DNA of 64,000 nucleotides from Cyclaneusma minus (taxonomy: Eukaryota > Ascomycota > Leotiomycetes > Marthamycetales > Marthamycetaceae). Shown piece by piece: positions 11,342-22,450 of this stretch (positions are counted from its first letter, which is position 1; every line of letters starts with the position of its first letter). The position numbers and the translations under genes are program-made. The stretch covers positions 248,001 to 312,000 of the forward strand of contig JAKZHN010000035.1 in NCBI GenBank assembly GCA_037179335.1. The letters are read 5' to 3'. The notes beneath the pieces are model-generated. The model was not told the DNA's origin. It did no database searches and worked only from the letters and a program-made list of their open reading frames with translations.

Positions 11342-12952
11342 GAGGCGATTCAATGCATCATCCGGTGGCGTCTGGGTTTCCAAGCATTTACATGGAGGGA
11401 GGCCAAGGTCATGTCATAGGGACGGCGTTGAATAGCGAGAATTCCCCGAGCTTCTTGAAGAATGGATCACGTTTACGGTCTCCGATAAGCAGCTCTATGC
11501 ATATCATATATGTAGCACAGACGGCCACGGAACAGTTGGTCAGGACTGGGCGGAAATATGCGGAATAATATGGGGGGTTTTTGCAAGCTGCAGCAGATTG
11601 AATGCAGTCTGGTGTTTCGACTTTCGGAGCGGAACAGAGCGGCGCAGCGACGGGCCGATCCACAGGCACACCCGGTTAACTACCGAAGCCATGTGGCAGG
11701 GGCACTGGTCTTGGCCCAGAATAATACATGAGGTAGCTTCAAAGCTTGGCCGAGTTCTCAATATCAAGCCTCCATCGAATCTGGGCTTGAAGCGAGGTTC
11801 CTAGATGGTAACACTACTAGAGAGCTAGGAACAGGAGCCGTCAAAGAATCTCCTGAGAGCACTTACATGTTTCCTACAGCCAGTCGCCTCTATTCCTTTA
11901 GCAGCCCCTGGGTTCCCACATTGAACCCACCGCCCTGAAAATCCGCCCCAGGTTACAACTGAAGTTGCACTAGTGGCCTCTAATAGTATCTGACAAAGAT
12001 ATTTGTGAGTGAATATTCGATATGCGCCGTTTCCTGTTCCACCGAGTTTTAGCCTTTCACACCGCTGTACATGTATTTGCAAGCGTTCAGCGCCAACACT
12101 CTTGTAAAAGCGAGATCTTATCATCTTTCCGCGCAAAAACCTTTCCTCCTCTCCGACTCGGAGAGTCCGTGGATGGTATGTGGTGATGGTGAGATTGACG
12201 ATGCTCGGTGATTACAATCTCGGCCTCGCTTTCATCTTCGCACGCACGTCAACGCCGAGAGCGACCTATTGCCCACGGGCACGAGGGCTCCACCGGCATG
12301 GTCTCAGTTCCGACTTCCTGGTTTTACCACGGCTATGACGGCACGACCGTGATTCGAGTTTAAATCCGGTGGACGGCGCGCGCCATGCTTCCCACATACC
12401 GAGATCTGATTGATATTTGTGTTGGACAATTGGTGAAAATAAGAGTTGGCTGGACTAGCTGCCGCTTCTAGCGAGCCGTGGGACCCACCTCGCGTGTCAC
12501 ACAATTTTTCAAGGCTACATCAAATAGACATCGTTGCTCCAGAGTACATGTACTTGTCCAAACCAGGTATGTGGTAGCTTTTTACTTTCGAGAAAGGCTT
12601 GTCTCGTCGATTCATCTACATGTATCTTCCCTGTTCCCTCATGCAAGTCGGCGCTTGTGTAATAATGCATGCTTCCGTCTTCGCTCCATGACGAGCATGC
12701 CATCACGGTTATTCGGCTACTAGTTCCAGACAATGATTGTAGGGGCTACTACTCCACGATGCATGGTAAACAGGGGTTCAATTCCTTTATTCTTAGAAAC
12801 GTCAGACTGTGGGGTTCATGACATGAGTGCCACTCGTCTCTTTCCTTTCCCATTTCTTTAAAAAAAGGCCGGTTCCTCCTCGATTTCAAGTTTTCATCCA
12901 ATTTCGCCAAGTCTCCAAATCCAATCGTCCAGACGATATCTCATCCCACACC
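11342..12952. other. Gene-free stretch between NBP35 and the NRPS-like gene
   Basis: No coding or RNA gene was recognised. A T-loop-like string near 12775 was checked and rejected as a tRNA. The last few hundred bases (about 12650-12952) are the presumed promoter and leader of the NRPS-like gene and are pyrimidine-rich just before its ATG. Confidence 0.55.
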
Positions 12953-15900
12953 ATGGCGTCTATGATCTTCGAGGAGGGGACTGAAGGTCGCCCATACCAT
13001 GTCTTCAAGAAGCAACTCATGCCCAACATCGTTGATGGCATGGCTCGCATAAAGCCACTTGCCATCTATGCGGAACAGCCAAATTCGCCAACGGACTACA
13101 GCCAGGGCTACCGAACTATCACATATGGCGACTTTGCGAATGCCATCAATGGACTTGCGTGGTGGATCCACGAGAGAATGGGACCGGGCAAGGACTTCCC
13201 AACTTTGGTCTACCTTGGACCATTCGATTTCCGTTACAATGCCTTCGTTCTCGCTTCCGTCAAAGCAGGCTACAAGGTTGGTAACCCCTACTATCACAAT
13301 GAACAACAAGATGATGCTAATACGATATCTCAGACCTTGCTTACATCCCCTCGCAACAGCCAAGCTGCTCATCTGAACCTGTTCAAGCTGCTTGACTGCA
13401 ACACATTGATCACGACGAGCCCTCATCTCCCGGCCGTCAAGACCATCACAACCGGTCAAAACATGACGGTTTACGAGATCCCGAGTTGTGAAGAGCTCCT
13501 CGACACAAGATACCCTCATTACTCCTATCCCAAGACGTTCGCACAGGCGCGATCGGACCCCCTTGTCATTCTGCACACTTCTGGAAGCACAGGTCTCCCC
13601 AAACCCATGATGTTAACACACGACTATGCCACTGCCTTCGTCCAGTGGTCCAGTCTTGATCCCCCAGAGGGTTACCAAACCGCCTTCCGCCACTTTACTG
13701 GGTATGCTTCTCCAGATCCGTGCTCTATAACAGGCTAACGAAGTGCTTAGAAACCGACTGATTTGCTGTTTGCCCCCTTTCCACGCTGGTGGCATCTTCT
13801 GTTCGCTCATCAGCTCCGTCTTGATGCAGACGACCATGATCTATATGCTATCGGGCGTACCCACCTCTGGCGCGTTAGTATGCGAAACACTCAAACACGT
13901 CAAAGTCGATGGCGCTATCCTCGCACCTCCCTTTGTCGGTGAGATCGGCAACAGTGAGGAGCTCACGAACCTCGCGGCCAAGCACTTGAAGACCTTGTTG
14001 TACGGGGGTGGTGACATCCCCGCCGTACTCGGCGAGAAGCTCAGCAAGCGATTCCCCATGTTCTTTTCTGGTCTCGGTTCCACCGAAGCAGGATTCCTGC
14101 CAGCGATCTTGTCGGCCAACGAGGGGCCCGGAGAGGATTGGCATGATTACAACTTCCATCCCGATGCGAACATCGACTTCAGGCATCGCTACGACGACCT
14201 CTACGAAGCTGTCATTGTCCGTTACGAGGATCCCGAGCGTGAGCAGCCTTGTTTCAAGATCTTCCCTGAGTTGAAGGAGTGGGCCACAAAGGATCTGTTT
14301 TCTCGTCACCCAACCAAGCCGTACTTGTGGCAATACCGTGGCAGGAATGACGACATCATTGTTTTCTTGACTGGTGAGAAGACGAACCCGACCTCCATGG
14401 AACAGCACGTTGGTGGCCATCCACTCGTACGCTCTGCACTTGTGGTCGGAGCCAAGAGATTCCAAGCCGCACTGTTGATCGAACTGCAAAGCAATGAGAA
14501 GTTGTCAACCAAGCAGAAAGCCGACATGATTGAGACGCTTTGGCCTATCATCCAGGAAGCGAACGAGGAATGCCCCCAGCACGCCAAGGTTGCGAAATCG
14601 CACATCATGTTTGCGGACCCTGAGAAGCCATTCGAACGTGCTGGCAAGGGAACTCCTCAGCGCGCCCTGACCGTGAAGATTTACTCCAAGGAGATTGACC
14701 AGCTCTACGAGGATGCTGACAAGATGTCCTCTTCGATGCTCTCTGGGGACAGCAGCCACGTGCACAAGAATGTCGATGTCACTGATAAGAATGCTGTGAA
14801 AGCCTTCGTCCGTGAGACTATCGAGTCTGTGACCAACACCAAGGACTTCAAGGATGACGAGGACTTCTACGTCAAGGGAATGGACTCCTTGCAGACACTT
14901 CAGTTGACCAGGACCTTGAAGCAAGTCCTGGCCATTCCTGATTTGGACATTTCAAACATCTACACCAACCCTACTGTTGAGCAACTGACCAACGCCATCA
15001 TGGGTCTTGCAGGCAAGCATGAAGAGAACACCAAGTCCAACGCTGAGTACCGAAGGGAGTACTTGGAGAAGACTCTCAAGGAGTATGAAGGCCTCGTCGA
15101 CGAACTCGCCGCATCCAAGCCCGCCACCAACGGCACGAATGGCGTAAACGGAGTCAACGGCAGCGACAAGAAGACCGTCATCCTGACTGGTTCCACCGGT
15201 GGTATCGGTTCCTACATGCTCGACCACATGCTCAAGAACCCCAAGGTCGCACACATCTACTGCATCAACCGTGCCGCCGACTCACATCTCCTACAAGCCG
15301 AGCGTAGCGGAGCCCGTGGCCTCTCTACCGACTTCCCCGTCGACCGTGTCTCCTTCGTCCAAGCCGACCTCTCCAAACTTCACCTCGGTCTGGATAACGA
15401 GACCTACAACAAGCTTGCCAACTCAACCACCGACATCATTCACAACGCCTGGCCCGTCAACTTTAACCTCTCCCTCGCCACCTTCCGCCCCCACCTAAAC
15501 GGTCTCGTCAACCTCATCTCCCTCGCCGCCACCAAGCCCCACCACCCCGCCTCCTTCCTCTTCATCTCCTCCGTCTCCTCTTCCGCCGCCACAAAATACA
15601 TTCCCATCCCCGAAATCGAACTCACGGATGTGCTCTCCTCCATGCCCATGGGATACGGTGAGTCCAAATACCTCTCCGAACGCATCCTCTGCCACGCCGC
15701 CAAGGTTCTCAAGAACGAGCATATCGGAATTGCCCGCGTCGGTCAAGTCAGCGGTCCCGTGCTAGGAAATGGCGTTTGGAATAAGCACGAGTGGCTGCCC
15801 TCGCTCGTCACCTCTAGCTTGCACCTTGGCATCGTTCCCGAATCGCTCGGTGGCGAGGAAACTACTGAAGTGGACTGGGTGCCGATCGACATCCTCGCCA

Positions 15901-16328
15901 ACGTGCTTCTCGACTTGCTCTTCAACGGCATTGCGCAAGGCGGCGAAGCGGAAGCGAAGTTCTACCACCCGGTGAACCCAGTTAACACGAGCTGGAGAGA
16001 TGTGTTGATGCCGATAGTGGTGGAGGGACTGAACAAGGTAGCGCCGCAGCACGGCAAGGAAAAGGTTGTTACGAAGCCGTTTGGCGAGTGGGTCAAGGCG
16101 CTAAGGAGGGAGGCGGATGGCGTCAAGGAAATTAGCGAGGAGGTGTTGGCAGTGAATCCGGGCATCAAGCTGGTTGGGTTTTATGAGGGATTGGGGGCTA
16201 GTGGAAGTGGCTTTACGCCGATGAGTTGCGAGAAGGCGGTGGAGGCGAGTGATGTGTTGAAGGAGGTGAAGGGGGTGAAGGGGGAGTGGATGAAGAAGTG
16301 GGTTGAGGGATGGGTTGGAAGTGCTTGA
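12953..16328 (+). CDS. NRPS-like enzyme: adenylation, thiolation and thioester-reductase domains
   Basis: Exons are 12953-13276, 13334-13701 and 13751-16328, giving 1089 residues, the usual size for A-T-R enzymes. The adenylation core motif LHTSGSTGLPKPMMLTH is in exon 2. The phosphopantetheine attachment site is GMDSLQ with Ser at about residue 610. The reductase starts at a Rossmann motif TGSTGGIG (about 710-717), followed by short-chain-reductase-type sequence to the end. There is no condensation domain, so it should activate and reduce an acid to an aldehyde or alcohol; the substrate cannot be told from the sequence. The first intron (13277-13333, donor gttggt, branch-like ctaatac, acceptor cag) is 57 nt and stop-free, so it could be mistaken for coding; removing it restores the conserved KAGYK...SPRNS spacing. 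No obvious biosynthetic partners adjoin it. Confidence 0.9.
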
Positions 16329-17125
16329 ATTCTGTGATGGATTGTCTGTTTCAGGGCTGTGCAATTTGGATCTTGGTTGGGTAAATTTGTCGTTGGATTC
16401 AGCGGGGATAGCATAGACAGCGTTGCAACTTAAAATATTTATTTTCAGATTCCATTTTGATGAATAAATTGTATTTGAGAATCTTGCAGGTTCCGGTGTT
16501 GCGGGACGAAACAGCTCTCAAGTTCGTGTGAAAGCCGCAGCTGTCAAGAATAAGACTGTGGAAGCCGCCCCAGAAGCCACACCCCAATCTTAGCGCCGAT
16601 GTTTAAGAAGCCAGCGGGCTTTCACCATAGCTAAGTAAAGGTACACATTTTTTCAATCAAAGAGCAAACCAACTGCGCCACCAGGACATGTCAATTTGTG
16701 ATATTTTGTTCTCTAATTTTGTACATATGCTTTCTATCTGTTTGAGTGACACATGCTCCCGGACTTTCCTTCAACGCCTCTAGCCAAGAGCCCGAACAAG
16801 CAGTAGGTAAAGACTGGATTAGTGAAGCTAAGGAGGGAAGGAGAGGTCCGGAGAGCTCTACCTTCTTATCCTACATAGCTTCACTCTAACAAAGAAGCTA
16901 GGAAGACAAAGGAACGGTGTGGCTGCCTGAGGAGTGGATGCCTCAGGCCTCCACCGCTAACCCCGTAACAATGATCTGCGCCGGATGATGCTCAAATGCG
17001 AACCGCTATTCTCCAGCCTCCAAATGCGGCATTACACGAACATTGAAAACACACTACCGCACTCCAACCGACTCGAATCACACCTCATGGCCCAAAGAGG
17101 AAAGCCCGCTTTGCCCCTTTCATAT
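16329..17125. other. Convergent intergenic region
   Basis: This is the shared 3' flank of the NRPS-like gene (+) and the membrane-protein gene (-). No gene, RNA or clear repeat is seen. Confidence 0.5.
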
Positions 17126-18413
17126 CTAACGACCGAACTTATCGGCTTCCAAGACTTCGAAAGTCTGCGTCTTCATAATGGCATAGTTGGACGGCCCTCC
17201 AATGACTTTCTCCGGATCCTGGCGATCCTTCTTCCCATAGGCTTTAACAACGGTGGTGTGCATATTGGCCTCCTTGTCCGTGCTCGGTGAACTGGTCAAC
17301 TCGTGCGCCTCAGAATCCATATTGTCGCGGTCAAAGTGGCCGCTGCCGCGCCCTCTCTCGGCGCCGTGGTTACCGAATTTCGCAAACATGCCAGCCTGCG
17401 AGAATTGGCTTTTGTGACGGTGGGGTCCGCCCCGACTCCGAGCATGGTCTGATCGGTCGGAAGAGATTTGGAAGAAGCGCTTGAAGAGCGGACGCATGGC
17501 GGCGAGGGCGCAAGCGCAGATTCCGACAGCTGGCTCGGTCAAGGTCCAGATGACAATGTCTAGGTTGGGCTGTTAGCGGCATGAGAGCGGCGGAGAAGGG
17601 GAGTGACTTACCGGTAGTGCTGTATAAGAAGTCTGCTTGGAAACTGGCGGCCGCCCGGATGCTGATGACTCGAATAATAGCAATGATGGCGGCTACACCA
17701 CCGAGTGCCATAACAAAGAGAAGAGACAGCTTCGAGCGCGTGTTTAATTGTAGTTCTCCAATAAGGACGAGAGGAGTCAGAGCCAAAATGAGATCGACGA
17801 AGGCGCTCAACCCGCCGTGGCCCATACTGACATCCGGAATAACACGAGCCGCAATGCATGTCCCTGGCGATCCGCCAATCTGTTCCCAGAAATGCTGCAC
17901 AGGGTGGCATTGAAAGATGACTAGAAGGACGAAGAAGACCGAATAGGCAATATAAACAGCCGAGGTCACGCAGAGAAGTAGGCGTTGCCATTTGGCCCTG
18001 CAGATTCGGAACAGCAGAATACCAATGGAAATACGAACAAAGCTGGCGGTCAGCACGAAGAAGACTTCAAGAAGCCACCAGCATTTGAAAGCGATAATTC
18101 GATGAGCCGGCGGGTTGATGTCGAGAAGATGACGACCAATGCCCCAGTGGACACCGATGAGGATGGAGAGACACTCGGCCGTGAAGACTAACTGGGATGA
18201 TCTTAGAAGCGACTTGAGCAAACGGGAAACTGTGCGTACCTGGCTCAAGAGAAGGAAGGTATCGTCCCAACCCCAGCCTTTGGTGATATAGAGGCGAACA
18301 TAGAAACGCGTGATTGCAAGTATCCAGGTTATAGCCAGGAAGACAGAACCGACAGCAAGCAGCGTGGGTCCCGTGTTTTCAGAAGGGTTCGAGATGGGAG
18401 CGTCCGCAATCAT
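17126..18413 (-). CDS. Rhodopsin-domain (PTH11-like/SAT4-type) integral membrane protein 1
   Basis: Minus-strand exons are 18413-18240, 18191-17612 and 17559-17126, giving 395 residues. The first intron (48 nt, donor gtacgc) and the second (donor gtaagt, branch-like gctaaca, acceptor tag) both keep phase, and the second joins STTDIVIWTLTEPAVGIC. The family signature is GWGWDDTFLL after the first helix. About seven hydrophobic helices follow, then a polar cytoplasmic tail with GFGR-type ends. The start is the ATG at 18413 (MIADAPISNPSENTG); the frame extends upstream only to a TTG. Such proteins are plasma-membrane receptor-like proteins in filamentous fungi; no ligand can be inferred. Confidence 0.85.
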
Positions 18414-20098
18414 ATCAATGCCCACGTCGTCGATATCGTAGGATTTGCGGCCGAGATGCGAGTTGTAACTCAAGGAAACTTGGGATGGGGGAGAGAGTCT
18501 AGAATGTAAATCGAAACACAAATTTGTCCTTTGAGGGCCGCCTCGTTAGGATGTAACATAGTTGCGAACCATCTCCACGAACCTGCGCCACGATTTCAGG
18601 CAACCAATAAGATCTGGCGGATTCAGTGGTTAAGGGGTCTCGAGGCTTTGATATCACATCGCTGATACGTGTCGGAAACCTACTAGTACCGCCAGGTCCC
18701 GAAGGACGAAATCAGCTCCAAGCCTTCGTACTAATGTAGCACGCATACGCATACCACTTCGTGGTAGGACTGCTGGCGGCCTGGCCACGTTCTAAGATCG
18801 CGTCTTCCCCTTTGCAGTTAGAGCTTGGGGCTCCCGCGAACTATTCCAACCCAATTTATCCCAAGTAAGCACTTTAGTCTTGCGCGCCGGCGCGAAGCTA
18901 AGGTCCCTATATCGAGAATCTGCGCGGGAGATCAGATTTTGGAATAGACGGTCTAGTACTCCAAGCCACGCGCCACGGTGACCTGGAACAGTAGAGATCC
19001 GGACAGAGGATCGGGGACAAATCAATGTCATCTTACACGTGGTGTGGAGAAGACGGAAAGAAAACAGCAGACAATAGAAGTGAAGGGCCCTCTCACCGAG
19101 GGAAATGTATTTGGTCACACGGTAGCCCTTCTCTAGCTTAGCTTAGCGTTAGCGCTTGGCACGTAGAATACAACATCATCGACAATGCTATTGATCCCTG
19201 CCGTGCCTGACAAAATGGACGGGAACATGAAACTGCCCATCTGGAGAGGCGTGGAGCATCTCGCAAGCAAGCAAGAAAAATTGCAGGGACTATCCCATTT
19301 TCCAGCCAAGTGAGAGGCTGGACAGGAGGGAGATGGGAAATTCAATTGCATGCGGAGAAATGGAAAATTCAAGGCAGGGAACCAATCTTGCATAATGCAT
19401 AGTAACAATCCAACCTAGCTTCTTTCAGACAGTCACAACCTCCATCATAGGTCGCCGTCGCCGCCCTCGCCACACTAAGCCTCATCGTCCCCATCGTCTT
19501 CAAACAGGTCAACAAGGCAGCGCCGCGTCGGTCCCATAGATTCATTGATCGAGGTTCCAGCTCTGATTGTCTGGTGGTGGTTGGGTGGCGCATGGCGGTA
19601 GCCTCCATGTCGTTGGTACCTACGTTTCAGGTCGGGCGTTCAGTTCGGGCGTGTATGCCTTCGAGAGCTTGGGGTAGGGATCGTGGGTGAAGAAGACGTG
19701 TATTAAAAGGGGCAGATGTCCAAATAAAGGGCCCTCATGTTATTGGTCAATTGGAGGTCCGATGGCGTAATGTTATTCATGGTCGCCTTCAATTCGACGC
19801 GCCAGGCACACGTGACACCAGACGTCGAAACGGGAAGCAGCGAAGCTCATGCCGATGCGGCGGGGTGGCGCTGTAGCAATTGGGAGGCGCGTGTAAAGCG
19901 TGATCTACGAGCCTCCCACGTGACCAATCGGGGAGTGCGTATCAAAATGATCTAAACACACCACCTTCAATGTGGCCCAAGCTCATCACCGCACACCGCA
20001 GTCCACAGACCAGCTGACCAAGGTGCATGCTCACTCCTGCGACGTCAACACACAACACACCTCACAACCAATTGCACCGCGACCATCAACCTACCAGC
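18414..20098. other. Gene-free stretch
   Basis: Several short open frames were read on both strands, but none shows a recognisable domain or a convincing gene structure. It includes the upstream flanks of the membrane-protein gene (-) and the F-box remnant (+). Confidence 0.5.
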
Positions 20099-20249
20099 AT
20101 GGCCGCCCGAGACTCTTACCCTGCAATGAGCACTGTGCTTGCCATTCCCGAGCTCCTCGAAACAATCCTCGTCCATCTCGACTTGACCACGCTCCTCATC
20201 TGAATAATCAGTCTCTACTCTCCAACAATATTTCAGTGCTATCTTCCTC
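20099..20249 (+). pseudogene. F-box protein 5' remnant with premature stop
   Basis: The ATG at 20099 opens a frame coding STVLAIPELLETILVHLDL, an excellent F-box N-terminal half. It stops at TGA 20201-20203 after 34 codons. Just downstream, in another frame, TLQQYFSAIF resembles the sequence that usually follows an F-box (LQQ-x-LFF). The link between them is missing, so a small deletion with a frame change is the simplest reading. No continuation of the gene is visible past about 20250. This F-box is not the same subtype as the LRR paralogues at 2552 and 56094. Confidence 0.6.
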
Positions 20250-20367
20250 GGCTAGCCAGTTTGCATCGCTGTCACTGTGGTCGGTGGGTGTGCCGGTCGT
20301 TGCTGTATTTCGGGTTCCTCTTTGCAACCAATGTCTATAAGCTCAGTTAGCCTTCCGCTAGAAGTGA

Positions 20368-20970
20368 TTAGGTGAAGTGGCCAGAGGAAGGTGTGAAGTT
20401 ACCTGAGCTCGTTTCTCTCTCCTCGACCTTGCCAACAGGCCCTGCGTCAGGCAAATCCAAGTCTCCGTCTTCTAGTTCCTTTCCCTCGCCCTGGGGAACA
20501 ATCCGAATCACATCCAAAGCATCTTCTCTCAAAATTCCTATCCGGACGGGATGACGGCGATATTCTGCACAAGTGCGGAGCTTGGAGAATCCATATTCGC
20601 CAAGCTCACATACTGGGAAGGCTTTGCGCTCAGCTTTGTCTTCATCCGCGTCCTTCTCGAGGACTGCGGTCGACCTTCTTTTTGGCGTTAAGATCAAATC
20701 AAGGAGTTCTTGCAACCTCTCAGCCGAGGAGATGGGACCATTAGATCTGAGGATGATGTTGTAGTTCTGCTCCTTCCCGTCCATCCAACCATACATATAG
20801 GCTGCTCTGGATGTCATGAACTTCCAAGCCATTGCCGATGGTGGTTCGGGTAACTCGTTCTCGATTTTGCCTTCATGTCCAGTGAAACGGTAGGCACCGT
20901 GATCGACTTCGAGAGCATCGAGGGCACACCTCCTCTTATCTTGGAACCAAACACCAGTAGTATCGACCAT
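20368..20970 (-). CDS. Hypothetical protein, about 200 residues
   Basis: The frame begins at an ATG (20970) and codes 200 residues. I do not recognise the family. The protein is polar, with a WKFMTSRAAYMYGWMDGKEQ block near residue 50-70 and an acidic Glu/Asp-rich C-terminal third (EGKELEDGDLDLPDAG). A possible intron near the end (donor gtaact at about 20403, branch-like ctaatcac, acceptor ttctag) would replace the last dozen residues with Ala-Glu-Gly and end the gene near 20350. It lies tail-on to the F-box remnant. It could be a real small gene or a fragment. Confidence 0.4.
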   Translation of the reverse strand: MVDTTGVWFQDKRRCALDALEVDHGAYRFTGHEGKIENELPEPPSAMAWKFMTSRAAYMYGWMDGKEQNYNIILRSNGPISSAERLQELLDLILTPKRRSTAVLEKDADEDKAERKAFPVCELGEYGFSKLRTCAEYRRHPVRIGILREDALDVIRIVPQGEGKELEDGDLDLPDAGPVGKVEERETSSGNFTPSSGHFT

Positions 20971-22450
20971 TATTTAGTAGTATTCCGGTCCCGGAATCAG
21001 CGACCGGATTGCTATGATGGGAAATTGTGTGGCAACTGGCAGATATACAAAACATCTAATCCGAGGTAGTAGTTTTAGCCTTTTTAATAAAGTAGTTTCA
21101 AGCGCTTGCCGCCCGCGGACCGTTCCGTTACCATACCGTGTCCCGGTGCCGTTGTCCGTGCCGTTGTCCGTGCCGCCTCCGCCGCATAAACATACCTAGA
21201 ACTATCCTACAGATTGATTAATGATTCCTACTATCCTCGTGCCAGCTACCAAGTTAGATTGAATCCACCACCCGCCTTACCAAAAATAAAACGTCCCCCT
21301 GGCCGAGTATTTCGCCGAGCAGAACTGCAGAAACGCTGGAGCGGGTCTGGGGGCCGGGTCTCACTTACCTATGGCCTTGTGAAAACACTGCTCCAGGCCT
21401 AGAGTAGCAGGTCACCGATGTATCGTCGGTACATCATATCAACCACTCAAATGGCTCTGGGGACTAGACATTTCCCAAGGCTGACGGTGACGCTGGTCGC
21501 TGACCACATAGAAGCGCTGGAGTGGGTCCCAAGACCCCACTCTTCCACCGCCCTGGAACCATACCTATAAAAGCACTGCCCCAATTCCTGCAGGTGGGCG
21601 CCTACTTTATCACACCATATGTATTATCATCCGCCATTCACCACGTTATCTCTCAGCAAGAAGATTTCCTATTGAACCTTGAGAACAAGCGCCGCAGCGG
21701 GTCTACCTTATGCGGGGCAGTCCCAGTCCCACGGCGCTGGGTCAGTCAATCGCTAATACGAACTTCTCCAGATCAAATCACCGCTCAAGTCTAGCAAGTT
21801 GCTACCTGGCATTCAGCCCACACATAGCATCCATTAACCGCCCTGCGGCTATGAAACTCGATGGATCGAATTTCTCCCCATGATTGAGCTGAAGCGCTGA
21901 AGCGGGCCCAGGTAAGATGTCTCCTTGCGTTGGGCTTATGGGTGAGAGGCCATTGCCTCAGGTCTAGTAGGCCATTATCTGTTCCTTTAGTGCCTAGCAA
22001 CTCGCCACCATCTTGTGAATGCGGCACGCCCGAGCAGAAGCGCTCGAGTGGGTCTATGAAAGTCAGCTCCGCCACGCCAGGGCTCCGGATTGCGAGCATG
22101 CCTCCATGTCTCTCGAAACCCTCAAGCCCACTCCATGACCTGGCCATGACCCTGCATAGGTCACCAACATACTGCGCTCCTGGATGTTTTGCACATCCGA
22201 CGCCCTTCGGGACGTTCCAACTCCCTTGAATTTGAAACGCGAGCCGGATCGATGGCGCTTAGGAGTTTCCTCCATGATTTGAATAGGTCTGGTAGGACTT
22301 CCTTCATAACTTATAAGAGCTCACTTTCTCCGAGCTTCGATTTTTTCTCACCACATTCCGTATATCACTTCTATCTCCTCGTTCATATCTTGCTACGCAT
22401 CTTCCACTGTCTCATTTATCCCCTACAAACCATCATCAATATCCTCCATC
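20971..22450. other. Gene-free stretch with a recurring short motif
   Basis: No gene is supported. At about 21330, 21512, 21690, 21893 and 22037 the string AAGCGCTGGAGTGGGTC recurs in diverged form, spaced about 145-200 bp apart (see findings). At about 21130-21175 a short GTCCGTGCC/GTT repeat is present. The last 200 bases are the pyrimidine-rich leader of the amidoligase-peptidase gene. Confidence 0.5.

Noticed and set aside
10448..11383. Long antisense frame (311 codons) opposite NBP35
   Set aside because: It is a shadow of a GC-biased conserved gene; it has no domain and no independent structure.
12700..12800. Possible tRNA (T-loop-like GGGGTTCAATTCC near 12775)
   Set aside because: No matching acceptor stem, D arm or anticodon arm could be folded upstream.
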